Source: CAYRNR01 sp964425605 (GTDB taxonomy: Bacteria; Myxococcota_A; UBA796; UBA9615; CAYRNR01). Taken from it: a stretch of DNA of 64,000 nucleotides. Each line of letters begins with the position of its first letter. Within the stretch, counting starts at the first letter, position 1. The stretch is taken from contig CAYRNR010000026.1 of NCBI GenBank assembly GCA_964425605.1, positions 1 through 64,000 on the forward strand, written 5' to 3'. This document shows positions 51,520 to 59,352 of this stretch, piece by piece. A program made the position numbers and the translations under genes. Under the pieces are notes generated by a model that was not told the DNA's origin, ran no database searches, and saw only the letters and a list, made by a program, of their open reading frames with translations.

Positions 51520-53175
51520 ATGCGCAGATCGACCCTGGTTTTCCTGATCACCTGTATGTGGGCCGGCTCGGCCATGGCCGCGGGTCTGTACACGCCGGAC
51601 GTCGGCGTGAAGGCGATGGGCCGCGCAGGAGCCTTCGTGGCCACCGCCGACGACAACTCGGCGCTGTACTACAACCCCGCCGGGCTGTTCCAGATGGACG
51701 GCTTCCAGATCAACGGCGGGCTCCTGGGCCACTCCCACTCCACCTGCTTCCAGCGCTTCGGCGGCGAAGGCAGGATCAAGCTCAGCGAAGAGGGCTACTA
51801 CCAGATGGACCCCGAGGGGAACCTCGTGACCGAGGGCGGCTACTCCGCGGTCCACAACGATCCCCAGCTCCGGCCCATCCCGGCGTTCTCCATCTCCTAC
51901 GGGTTCGAGAACCCGGACCTGACCATCGCCCTGGGCCTGTACGCGCCCCTGGCCCCGTGGGTGGACTACCCCAAGCACGGCTCCAGCCGCTACCGCCTGT
52001 CGCGCATGACCATGCTGCAGGGCAACTTCGCCCTCGGCGTGGGTTGGCGTCTGCCGGGCGCCATGGACTGGCTGGCCATCGGCGGGTCGTTCCAGATCAT
52101 GACCATCGGCATGGAGCAGGACTTCACGGCCTCGGCCGACCTGGAGGCCACGGGCCGCAACCTCAACCCCGAAGACAACCAGTGGGACATCTTCACGAAG
52201 TTCGAGGCCCATCAGGTCCGCCCCTTCGGCAACTTCGGTGTGATGATGATGCCCCACGACAACATCAGCATCGGCATCTCGTTCGCGCCGCCTTACACCT
52301 TCAACGGCAAGGGCTCGGTGGAGCTCGAAGGTGAGATGGGCTCCCGCTACCTCGGACAGATGAAGGAAGATTTTGGTCCCCTCCTCGAGCTCATGGGTGT
52401 GGACCTGGACACCTCGCCGCTGCTGATCCGCGGCATCGACGAGGAGATCGAGGTCACCACCAACCAGCCCGCCGTGCTCAAGGCCGGCGTCGCCGTGCAG
52501 CCCACGCCGTGGCTCAACCTCGAGCTCGACGGGCACTTCGAGTTCTGGTCCGTGGCCGAGGAGATCGTCGCCTCGGGCATCGACGTGCCCCTGAACCACT
52601 GCGAGGGGGACGACTGCCACTCGCTGATGGAGGAGCTCCAGTCCCGCACCGCCCCGGTCGACCCCTGCGACGAGACGCTCGGTCTGGTGGACTGCTCGGC
52701 TCTGGGCAACTACCAGGGCTCCGACGGCGAGGGGAACCACGCCATCGCCCAGAACTGGAAGAACACCGCGGGCATCCGCTTCGGCGGCGAGCTCCAGCCC
52801 TACCCCGGCCGCCTCGGCATCCGCTTCGGCTACGCCTTCGAGGCCACGGCCATCCCCGACGAGACCATCTCGGTGCTGATGATCGACAACAACAAGCACC
52901 TCATCGGCACCGGCCTGTCCGCCTACTTCGAGGGCTTCGAGTTCCACGTCACCTACGCCCACATCATCCGCCAGTCCCGCACCGTCGGCCTCGACGTCAG
53001 CGAGGGCATGACCACCGGCCTCGCGGGCACCGCCCAGAACCAGGTGGACGCCGGCACCTACTGCGCCCGCGACAACTTCCTGGGCATCAACGTGGGGTTC
53101 AACTTCACCGCCATGCACCGCGCCGCCAAGGCCCGCAAGGCCGCGCTGGCAGGCACGGACACGATCCACTTCTAG
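51520..53175 (+). CDS. FadL/OmpP1-type outer-membrane transporter
   Basis: This 551-residue outer-membrane protein has a signal peptide (TLVFLITCMWAGSAMA) and the FadL-type N-terminus AGLYTPDVGVKAMGRAGAFV, ADDNSALYYNPAGLFQ, which forms the hatch of long-chain fatty-acid and hydrophobic-compound transporters. Barrel strands such as FRPIP-like AFSISYGFENP and LGVGWRLPGAMDWLAIGG follow. It is longer than E. coli FadL and has an insertion (about residues 360-400) with four Cys (LNHCEGDDC; DPCDETLGLVDC). Import of a hydrophobic compound is typical; the substrate is unknown. Confidence 0.88.
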   Translation: MRRSTLVFLITCMWAGSAMAAGLYTPDVGVKAMGRAGAFVATADDNSALYYNPAGLFQMDGFQINGGLLGHSHSTCFQRFGGEGRIKLSEEGYYQMDPEGNLVTEGGYSAVHNDPQLRPIPAFSISYGFENPDLTIALGLYAPLAPWVDYPKHGSSRYRLSRMTMLQGNFALGVGWRLPGAMDWLAIGGSFQIMTIGMEQDFTASADLEATGRNLNPEDNQWDIFTKFEAHQVRPFGNFGVMMMPHDNISIGISFAPPYTFNGKGSVELEGEMGSRYLGQMKEDFGPLLELMGVDLDTSPLLIRGIDEEIEVTTNQPAVLKAGVAVQPTPWLNLELDGHFEFWSVAEEIVASGIDVPLNHCEGDDCHSLMEELQSRTAPVDPCDETLGLVDCSALGNYQGSDGEGNHAIAQNWKNTAGIRFGGELQPYPGRLGIRFGYAFEATAIPDETISVLMIDNNKHLIGTGLSAYFEGFEFHVTYAHIIRQSRTVGLDVSEGMTTGLAGTAQNQVDAGTYCARDNFLGINVGFNFTAMHRAAKARKAALAGTDTIHF

Positions 53176-53252
53176 GGCAGGCTCTCCTCCCCGGCCCTCC
53201 CGGACATCCCCGCCCTGTTCACGCCAGCGTGGACGCCCCTTCCATCGACAGT

Positions 53253-53270
53253 TAAACTAAGTCTAGTTTA
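53253..53270 (+). promoter_or_regulatory. Dyad operator of the toxin-antitoxin pair
   Basis: TAAACTA (53253-53259) and TAGTTTA (53264-53270) are perfect arms around AGTC, in an AT-rich island within very GC-rich DNA. It overlaps the likely -10 region (TCGACA at 53245-53250 and TTTAGT at 53267-53272 are spaced 16 bp) and ends 20 bp before the antitoxin start. Phd/YefM antitoxins autorepress through such dyads. Confidence 0.6.
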
Positions 53271-53290
53271 GTCAAGAACAGGAGGCCCGC

Positions 53291-53530
53291 ATGGAACAGG
53301 TCAACATCCACCAGGCCAAGACCCACCTCTCCCGCCTGCTCGAACGCGTGGCCAACGGCGAGGTGATCATCATCGCACGCGCGGGCAAGCCCGTGGCTCG
53401 GCTGGTTCCATGGCGGAAGCAGAGGCGACCCAGGGTTCTCGGCCAGTTCGAGGGCCAGATCCAGGTCGGAGACGACTTCGACGAGCTCCCCGACGACATC
53501 GCCGCCGCCTTCGAAGGGGAGGAGCGATGA
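53291..53530 (+). CDS. Phd/YefM-type antitoxin
   Basis: The 79-residue protein has the family N-terminal DNA-binding part VNIHQAKTHLSRLLERVANG and EVIIIARAGKPVARLVPW, followed by a basic stretch and an acidic C-terminal segment (DDFDELPDDIAAAFEGEER) that would wrap the toxin. The stop overlaps the toxin start as ATGA. An AGGAGG ribosome site precedes it and a dyad operator lies at 53253-53270, consistent with autoregulation. Confidence 0.9.
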   Translation: MEQVNIHQAKTHLSRLLERVANGEVIIIARAGKPVARLVPWRKQRRPRVLGQFEGQIQVGDDFDELPDDIAAAFEGEER

Positions 53531-53913
53531 GGTTGTTGCTGGACACCCACGTGCTCCTGTGGGTGCTCGGCGACGCAGCGCGCCTCACTCCAGCGGCGGC
53601 CAGGGCCATCGTCGACCCCGACAACGAGGTCTACGCCAGCGCGGTCAACGCCCTGGAGATCGCCATCAAACAATCCCTGGGCAAGCTCTCCCTTCCGGCC
53701 CCGGCGAGCCAGTGGCTACCCAGGGCTCTCGAGCAGACCAGCATCGACTGGCTGCCCATCTCCCCCGAGGACGCGATGGCGGTCGGTGAGCTCCCCTGGC
53801 ACCACCGGGATCCGTTCGATCGCCTGCTCGTGGCCCAGGCTAGCTCGGGCTACACGCTCGTGACCCACGACCGGCAGATCGAGGCCTACGACATCCAGGT
53901 CCTGCGGGCCTGA
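53527..53913 (+). CDS. vapC: VapC-type PIN-domain toxin
   Basis: The 128-residue PIN ribonuclease has the acidic residues of the family: Asp in LLLDTHVLLWVLGD, Glu in ALEIAIKQSLGKL and the pair in HHRDPFDRLLVAQA. VapC toxins cleave tRNA or rRNA, and the Sll0205-type pairing with Phd/YefM antitoxins is known. It shares an ATGA overlap with the antitoxin. The DUF362 gene begins 10 bp later. The cluster lies at a strand-neutral boundary with no other mobile signature. Confidence 0.9.
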   Translation: MRLLLDTHVLLWVLGDAARLTPAAARAIVDPDNEVYASAVNALEIAIKQSLGKLSLPAPASQWLPRALEQTSIDWLPISPEDAMAVGELPWHHRDPFDRLLVAQASSGYTLVTHDRQIEAYDIQVLRA

Positions 53914-53923
53914 GGCTGCCTTC

Positions 53924-54973
53924 ATGTCCTACCGCCCCACCCGCCGCCGGTTCATCCACACCACCGTCGCCACCGGCACCGGCCTCGCCCTCGGGCTCGG
54001 CTGTGACGCCGAGAAACCCGACGCGTCCGATCCGGACGCCACCTTCGCCGACACACCCCGGGGCCAGGTGGTCCTCGTGCGCTCCGACGCCGCCACCGCC
54101 GTGGCCCGCGGCCTCGAGCTCATGGGCGGCCTGACCTTCATCGAGGCCGGCCAGACCGTCGCCCTCAAGCCCAACTTCACCGGCCCGCTGCAGCCCCCCG
54201 ACACCACCGGCCCCGACGTGCTCGACGCCATGATCCGCGCGTGCCTCGACGCCGGAGCCGGCGAGGTGATCGTGGCCGAGCGCACCTTCGGCCCCCTGAA
54301 CACCATCGACGTCGTCACCTACCCGCTGTACGACGGCTTCTCCCGCTCCATGCTCGACGTCATCGAGGCCGCCGGCGGCTCCTTCCTCCCCCTCGACGAC
54401 GAGCCCTGGATCGAGGTCCTCCCCGACGGCGCCGACGACTACACCGAGCCACTCCTCGTGCCGGCCCTCCTCGACCAGGTCGACCACGTCATCAACGTCC
54501 CGGCCATGAAGACCCACGACATCGCCGTGTTCACCATGGCCATGAAGAACCTCTTCGGCTGGGTCCACCCCGACACCCGCAACACCCAGGTCCACGGTCA
54601 CCCCGACAACGACACCGATCCCGAGCGGCCCCTGCGCATGTTCGCCCAGATGAACCTGGCCTTCGATCCCGTCTTGCAGGTCATGGACGCCATGACCATC
54701 CGCACCACCGGCGGGCCCACGCCGCCCGGCGACACCGCGGAGACCGGCCTGATCATCCTCGGCAAGGACCGCGTGGCGGTGGACGCCGCCGGGCTGGCGC
54801 TGCTGCAGGTGGTGGGCACCGAGCCCCACATCGAGGATCGGCCCGTGTGGGATCAGGTCCAGCTGGCCGAGGCCGCGCGGATCGGTGTGGGGGTGAGCGG
54901 TCCGGACGAGATCACGCTGAAGGGGGACGGGGTGGAGGAGCTGGGGGAGATCGAGGAGCGGTTGCGGCTCTAA
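53924..54973 (+). CDS. Tat-exported DUF362 protein
   Basis: The 349-residue protein has a twin-arginine signal, TRRRFIHTTVATGTGLALGL, with a lipobox-like GLGC (Cys27), so it is folded before export and probably a lipoprotein. The DUF362 domain follows with IEAGQTVALKPNF, DHVINVPAMKTHDIAVFTMA and MKNLFGWVHPDTRN, usually found in Fe-S-related or periplasmic oxidoreductase partners; no Fe-S cysteine cluster is present. The role is unknown. The 3' end overlaps the histidine-kinase gene by 4 bp, tail to tail. Confidence 0.85.
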   Translation: MSYRPTRRRFIHTTVATGTGLALGLGCDAEKPDASDPDATFADTPRGQVVLVRSDAATAVARGLELMGGLTFIEAGQTVALKPNFTGPLQPPDTTGPDVLDAMIRACLDAGAGEVIVAERTFGPLNTIDVVTYPLYDGFSRSMLDVIEAAGGSFLPLDDEPWIEVLPDGADDYTEPLLVPALLDQVDHVINVPAMKTHDIAVFTMAMKNLFGWVHPDTRNTQVHGHPDNDTDPERPLRMFAQMNLAFDPVLQVMDAMTIRTTGGPTPPGDTAETGLIILGKDRVAVDAAGLALLQVVGTEPHIEDRPVWDQVQLAEAARIGVGVSGPDEITLKGDGVEELGEIEERLRL

Positions 54974-56040
54974 CCCACCACCGGCAACCGCATCCACACC
55001 GTCGTCCCGCTCCCCGGGGTGCTCGTCAGCTCCAGGGTCCCGCCGTGCTCCACCACGATCTCCTCCACCAGCGTCAGCCCCAGGCCGGTGGCCTGGTCGC
55101 GGGTGGTGAAGTAGGGATCGCGGGCGCGGGCGAGGACGTCGGAGGCCATGCCGTCGCCGTCGTCGATCAACTTCACCAGCAGCAACCCGGCTGCGTCTGG
55201 ATCCATCTCCGCGCTCAGGGTCAGCGTGCCCCCGCGGGGCATGGCGGCCTTGGCGTTGGCGGCGAGGTGGAGCAGGGCCATCTGCAGGCGCAGCGAGTCG
55301 CCGGCGAGGTGGGGGAGATCGGGCTGGGCGAGCATCTTGAGCTCGATGGAGCGCGAGAGGATGCCGCGCAACAGGTCGCGGGCGTCCATGAGCAGGCGCA
55401 CGACCTGGAACTCGCGGCGGGTGACCGGCTCGTCACCGCGGGCGTAGGCGACGAGGCGGTGGGAGAGGTCGGCGGCGCGGTCGGCGGCGACGCCGATCTG
55501 GCCGACGGCGCGGCGCTCGAGGGGGTCGAGCTGGGGGTTGTCCTCCAGCGCCGACGAGTAGCCCGAGATGACGGTGAGGATGTTGTTGAAGGAGTGGGCC
55601 ACGGACGAGGTCATGCGGCCCAGGGTCTCCATGCGCTGCTGGCGATCGAGGTCGTCGTCGCGGGCGGCCGCAGGGGTCAGGTCGCGCAGGACGCCGTCGA
55701 TGCGGACCACCTCGCCGGCGTCCGAGAGCACGGGCACGGCGCAGTCGCGGACGACGTGCTGGCGGCCGGTGGCGCGGTTGTGGACCCGATAGGTGACCTC
55801 TGTACTGGCGTTGTCTTCGGCGACGCGGCGACGCTGGTCGAGGAGGCGGGCGCGGTGCCCGGGATCGACGAGGTCGGGCCACAGCCCGGGGTTGTCGCAG
55901 ACGGCGACGGACGGGACGCCGAGGAGGCGCTCGCAGGTGCGGGAGATGAACAGCACCGCGCCGTCGGGGGCCAGAGAGTACAGGATCTCCGCGAGGTGCT
56001 CCCCGGACAGGGCGATCTGGTGCTGCGGGATATCAGGCAC
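54970..56040 (-). CDS. Soluble PAS-domain sensor histidine kinase
   Basis: The 356-residue kinase starts at a GTG with GAGGAG five bases upstream. It has an N-terminal PAS-like domain (EHLAEILYSLAPDGAVLFIS; VTYRVHNRATGRQHVVRD), a dimerisation helix with the phospho-acceptor His in MTSSVAHSFNNILTVISGY, and an ATP-binding domain with the N box (LAANAKAAM), G1 (IDDGDGM) and G2 (ATGLGLTLVEEI). There is no membrane helix, so it senses a cytosolic signal. No response regulator is adjacent, making it an orphan here. The GH18 gene is divergent 66 bp away. Confidence 0.9.
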   Translation of the reverse strand: MPDIPQHQIALSGEHLAEILYSLAPDGAVLFISRTCERLLGVPSVAVCDNPGLWPDLVDPGHRARLLDQRRRVAEDNASTEVTYRVHNRATGRQHVVRDCAVPVLSDAGEVVRIDGVLRDLTPAAARDDDLDRQQRMETLGRMTSSVAHSFNNILTVISGYSSALEDNPQLDPLERRAVGQIGVAADRAADLSHRLVAYARGDEPVTRREFQVVRLLMDARDLLRGILSRSIELKMLAQPDLPHLAGDSLRLQMALLHLAANAKAAMPRGGTLTLSAEMDPDAAGLLLVKLIDDGDGMASDVLARARDPYFTTRDQATGLGLTLVEEIVVEHGGTLELTSTPGSGTTVWMRLPVVG

Positions 56041-56106
56041 GGCCGCTCCTCGTCCTTTGGGGATACACTGTCGGCGCTGGTCGCGTCCAGCGGAGGGTGC
56101 GAGACG

Positions 56107-57558
56107 ATGATGACCATGAACCGAGGGGTCGCCGCGCTGCTGGCGCTGCTGTGCGCGCCCCTGCTGGCCACGGCGCCGCCCGAGGCGGACGTGGAGCCGC
56201 TGCCGGGCATCCACGAACTGGAGCTGAACGCCCACCGCTTCGACGCGCCGTTCGGGCCCCTGCCGCAGCTCCCGGAGTCGACCCTGGCCGCGGCACGGGC
56301 CTGGGAGCAGACGCGGCCGCACCGCAGCCGCAGCAACGTCGAGGTGATCGGGTATCTGGCGTACTGGGTCGATGGGATCGAGAACCTGCGCTACGACGTG
56401 CTGACCCAGATCAACTACTTCAGCGCCGAGCTCGAGGCCGACGGCTCCATCTCGTCGCTGCACGGCTGGGGGGACGAGGCCTCCGAGCAGCTGATCGCCC
56501 TGGCCCACGCCCAGGGATGCCGGGTGTGCCTGTGCGTGACGAACTTCGACGACGACGAGCTGCACACCTTGCTGTCGTCGCCATCGAACCGGGCCACGGC
56601 CGTTGAGAACCTCGTGTCCGAGGTCGTGGCGATGAACGCCGACGGGGTGGACCTGGACTTCGAGGGGATGAACACCGAGGACAAGCCGCACCTGACGGCG
56701 TTCACCCAGGAGCTGCAGGCAGCCCTGGAGGCGGCCTTGCCCTCGCCGTGGCTGACCCTGGCGACGCCGTCGATCGACTGGGGCGGGGCGTACGACTACG
56801 ACGAGCTGATGTACGCGTCGGACGGGCTGTTCTTCATGGGGTACGGCTACCACTGGTCGGGCGGCGATCCCGGCCCGCTCGCGCCCAAGGAGGGCAGCAC
56901 CCTGTGGGGGCCCTACTCGCTGGCGTGGACCATCGAGGACTACATCGAGTACGGCGGCGAGAACGAGAAGATCTTCATGGGGCTCCCCCTGTACGGCCGG
57001 GACTGGCCGTCGGTGGACGACTCCATCCCGGGCGAGGCCACGGACACGTCCGACGCCATCGTCTACACCTCGGCCATCGCCGACGCGGCCGTGTACGGTT
57101 CCCAGTGGGAGCCCGAGTCCACCACGCCGTACTACATGTTCGAGGACGGCGGATGGCACCAGGTGTGGTACGACCACGCGGACTCCCTCCTGTCCAAGAT
57201 CGAGCTGGTGGCGGACTACGGCATCGGCGGCTTCGGGTTCTGGGCGCTGAACTACGACGGCAACGACGACGAGCTCTGGGACGGCATCGCGGCGATGGTG
57301 GGGGACGACGACGACGACGCGGCCGATGACGACGACGACGATGACGTGGGCCCGGGCGACGACGACGACACGGGCGACGACGATGACGACGACACGGGCT
57401 GGGGCGACGACGACGGCCCCCCCAGCGGACACCTCCCTGCGCCCTACCTCCCGGTGGACTCTGGCGACGGTTGCAGCTGCTCGGCCCACGGCTCGGCTGG
57501 CGCGCCGTGGATCGCCGCGGCCCTGGCGCTGCTGGCCACACGTCGCCGCCTCGCTTGA
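56107..57558 (+). CDS. GH18 chitinase-like protein with MYXO-CTERM tail
   Basis: The 483-residue protein has a signal peptide (GVAALLALLCAPLLATAPP) and a GH18 domain: NVEVIGYLAYWVDGIENLRY, the catalytic motif DGVDLDFEGM with Glu as acid, GLFFMGYGYHWSGGDPGP and GIGGFGFWALNYDGNDDELW. It may cleave chitin-like or peptidoglycan glycans; some relatives are inactive lectins or spore-cortex enzymes. A long Asp-rich stretch (about residues 395-440) separates the domain from the C-terminal CSCSAHGSAG, helix and RRRLA of the MYXO-CTERM type. Start is one of several adjacent ATGs; 56107 is the first. Confidence 0.85.
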   Translation: MMTMNRGVAALLALLCAPLLATAPPEADVEPLPGIHELELNAHRFDAPFGPLPQLPESTLAAARAWEQTRPHRSRSNVEVIGYLAYWVDGIENLRYDVLTQINYFSAELEADGSISSLHGWGDEASEQLIALAHAQGCRVCLCVTNFDDDELHTLLSSPSNRATAVENLVSEVVAMNADGVDLDFEGMNTEDKPHLTAFTQELQAALEAALPSPWLTLATPSIDWGGAYDYDELMYASDGLFFMGYGYHWSGGDPGPLAPKEGSTLWGPYSLAWTIEDYIEYGGENEKIFMGLPLYGRDWPSVDDSIPGEATDTSDAIVYTSAIADAAVYGSQWEPESTTPYYMFEDGGWHQVWYDHADSLLSKIELVADYGIGGFGFWALNYDGNDDELWDGIAAMVGDDDDDAADDDDDDDVGPGDDDDTGDDDDDDTGWGDDDGPPSGHLPAPYLPVDSGDGCSCSAHGSAGAPWIAAALALLATRRRLA

Positions 57559-57582
57559 CACCACCCGGTCAGGATCTACCCT
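57555..57582 (+). promoter_or_regulatory. Probable promoter of the Gld-like ABC operon
   Basis: A perfect TTGACA (57555-57560), 16 bp and TACCCT (57577-57582) lie in the 99-bp gap after the GH18 gene. The -10 is only a partial match. A 26-bp palindrome covers the region just downstream of the expected start, a position suited to a repressor. Confidence 0.5.
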
Positions 57583-57597
57583 TGCTGCCGGCTGGAT

Positions 57598-57623
57598 GAA
57601 GAACACCCGCGCGGGTGTTCTTC
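57598..57623 (+). promoter_or_regulatory. 26-bp perfect palindrome before the ABC operon
   Basis: GAAGAACACCCGC (57598-57610) is followed immediately by its exact reverse complement (57611-57623), a perfect 26-bp dyad without spacer. It lies about 10-35 bp past the predicted start and 35 bp before the ABC ATPase gene. No T tract follows, so a terminator for the GH18 gene is unlikely; a repressor operator or an RNA hairpin that sets expression is more plausible. Confidence 0.6.
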
Positions 57624-57657
57624 GCCGCGACATTCACCAAGCAGGAAGGAGCTGCCC

Positions 57658-58578
57658 ATGATCGAGGTCACTGGTTTGACCAAGATCTATGGCGGGCTCA
57701 CCGCCATCGACGACGTGTCGTTCTCCGTGGGCAAGGGCGAGATCCTCGGATTCCTCGGCCCCAACGGCGCGGGCAAGACCACCACCATGCGCATCCTGTC
57801 GGGCTCCCTGGGCGCCACCAAGGGCTCGGCGTCCCTGGCCGGGTTCGAGGTGCACGACAAGCCGCGAGAGGTCAAGAAGCGGCTGGGGTACATGCCGGAG
57901 TTCCCGCCCCTGTACACGGGCATGACCGTGCTCAGCTACCTGGCGTTCGCCGCGTCCATCAAGGGCGTGAAGCGGTCCAAACGCCGCGAGGCCGTGGACC
58001 GGGTGGTCGAGATGTGCGGCCTGTCCAAGTCGCGCAAGCGGATCATCGGCCAGCTCTCCAAGGGCTACCGGCAGCGGGTCGGCCTGGCCCAGGCGCTGAT
58101 CCACGAGCCGGAGATCCTTGTGCTCGACGAGCCCACCTCCGGCCTGGATCCGGCACAGATCTCCGAGGTGCGGTCCGTGATCAAGGACCTGGGCGGCGAT
58201 CACACGGTGATCCTGTCCACCCACATCCTCCCCGAGGTCACCATGACGTGCGATCGCGTCGTGATCATCGACCGCGGCCACATCATCGCCCAGGACTCGG
58301 AGCAGGGGCTGGCCCAGAAGGTGCTGGCCCAGCGCTGCCTGGTGGTGGACGTGGCCCGGCCCGACGAGGGGTGCCTGGGCGCGCTGGAGGCGGTGGAGGG
58401 GGTGCAGGGTATCGACCTCGAGGACGGCGCCTATCGCCTGCTCGTGGGCGACGCCGATCCCCGCGAGGAGGTGGCGCGCACGGTGGTGGACGGCGGCTGG
58501 GGCCTGCTGGAGCAGAAGCTCGAGTCGGCCTCGCTCGAGGAGATCTATCTCAAGCTGGTGGGGGAGGTGAGGGCATGA
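57658..58578 (+). CDS. gldA: ABC transporter ATPase (GldA-like)
   Basis: The 306-residue ATPase has Walker A GFLGPNGAGKTTTMRI, Q-loop in LGYMPEFPPLYTGMTV, signature LSKGYRQRVGLAQALIHEP, Walker B EILVLDEPTSGLDPAQ and the switch His in VILSTHILPEVTM. The C-terminal 80 residues are the extra domain of the gliding-type/ABC-2 ATPases. With the next two genes it matches the GldA-GldF-GldG arrangement. The stop overlaps the permease start (ATGA). Confidence 0.93.
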   Translation: MIEVTGLTKIYGGLTAIDDVSFSVGKGEILGFLGPNGAGKTTTMRILSGSLGATKGSASLAGFEVHDKPREVKKRLGYMPEFPPLYTGMTVLSYLAFAASIKGVKRSKRREAVDRVVEMCGLSKSRKRIIGQLSKGYRQRVGLAQALIHEPEILVLDEPTSGLDPAQISEVRSVIKDLGGDHTVILSTHILPEVTMTCDRVVIIDRGHIIAQDSEQGLAQKVLAQRCLVVDVARPDEGCLGALEAVEGVQGIDLEDGAYRLLVGDADPREEVARTVVDGGWGLLEQKLESASLEEIYLKLVGEVRA

Positions 58579-59348
58579 CCAACATCCTGCACATCGCCGG
58601 CCGGGAGATCCGGTCCTACCTCTCCAGCCCCTGGACCTATGCGGTGCTGGCCGCGGCCGTGTTCATCCTCGGCTTCATCTTCTCGGGCCAGATCGCGTGG
58701 TTCTCGGAGGTGTCGCAGCGGCCCGACGGGGGCGGGTACTACGGGCCGACCCACTACAACCTCCACACGGACGTGGTGGACCCGTTCGTGATGGCCTGCG
58801 GGTTCATCCTGATCTTCCTGGTCCCGGTGTTGACCATGCACCTGATCGCCGGAGAGCGGCGCCAGCGCTCCATCGAGCTGCTGCTGACGTCGCCGGTGAG
58901 CTCGTGGGAGGTGGTGCTGGGCAAGTTCTTCGGCGCCATGGCGCTCATGGGCGTGCTGGTGCTGCTGATGATGTACGTGCCCGCGGTGTTGTACATCTTC
59001 GGCGAGCCCGACACGTCGGTGATGCTGACGTCGCTGCTCGGCGCGGTGCTGCTGATCGCCTGCTACGTGTCCGTGGGGATCGCAGCGAGCTCGCTGAGCG
59101 AGAACATGATCGTCAGCGCCATCCTGGGCATCGTGCTGCTGCTGCTGGTGTGGGTCATCGAGATCGGCACCCTGGTCACCTCCACCGAGTGGATCAAGTC
59201 CACGCTGGAGGCCATGAGCCTGGTGCGGCACGTGGAGAACTTCACCAAGGGTGTGATCGACACGCGAGACGTGGTGTTCATGCTGTCGTTCTGTGTGCTG
59301 TTCCTGTTCGTGGGACAGCAGCGGATCGAATCGCTGAGGTGGAGGTAG
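58575..59348 (+). CDS. gldF: ABC-2 permease (GldF-like)
   Basis: The 257-residue inner-membrane protein has six hydrophobic helices starting AREIRSYLSSPWTYAVLAAA, with an early extracytoplasmic loop (FSEVSQRPDGGGYYG) and the cytoplasmic RRQRSIELLLTSPVSSWEVV typical of ABC-2 permeases that act with GldA. Function in gliding, toxin or polysaccharide export is not indicated by sequence alone. It overlaps the ATPase gene and is followed by the GldG-like gene after 4 bp. Confidence 0.9.
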   Translation: MTNILHIAGREIRSYLSSPWTYAVLAAAVFILGFIFSGQIAWFSEVSQRPDGGGYYGPTHYNLHTDVVDPFVMACGFILIFLVPVLTMHLIAGERRQRSIELLLTSPVSSWEVVLGKFFGAMALMGVLVLLMMYVPAVLYIFGEPDTSVMLTSLLGAVLLIACYVSVGIAASSLSENMIVSAILGIVLLLLVWVIEIGTLVTSTEWIKSTLEAMSLVRHVENFTKGVIDTRDVVFMLSFCVLFLFVGQQRIESLRWR

Positions 59349-59352
59349 GACC

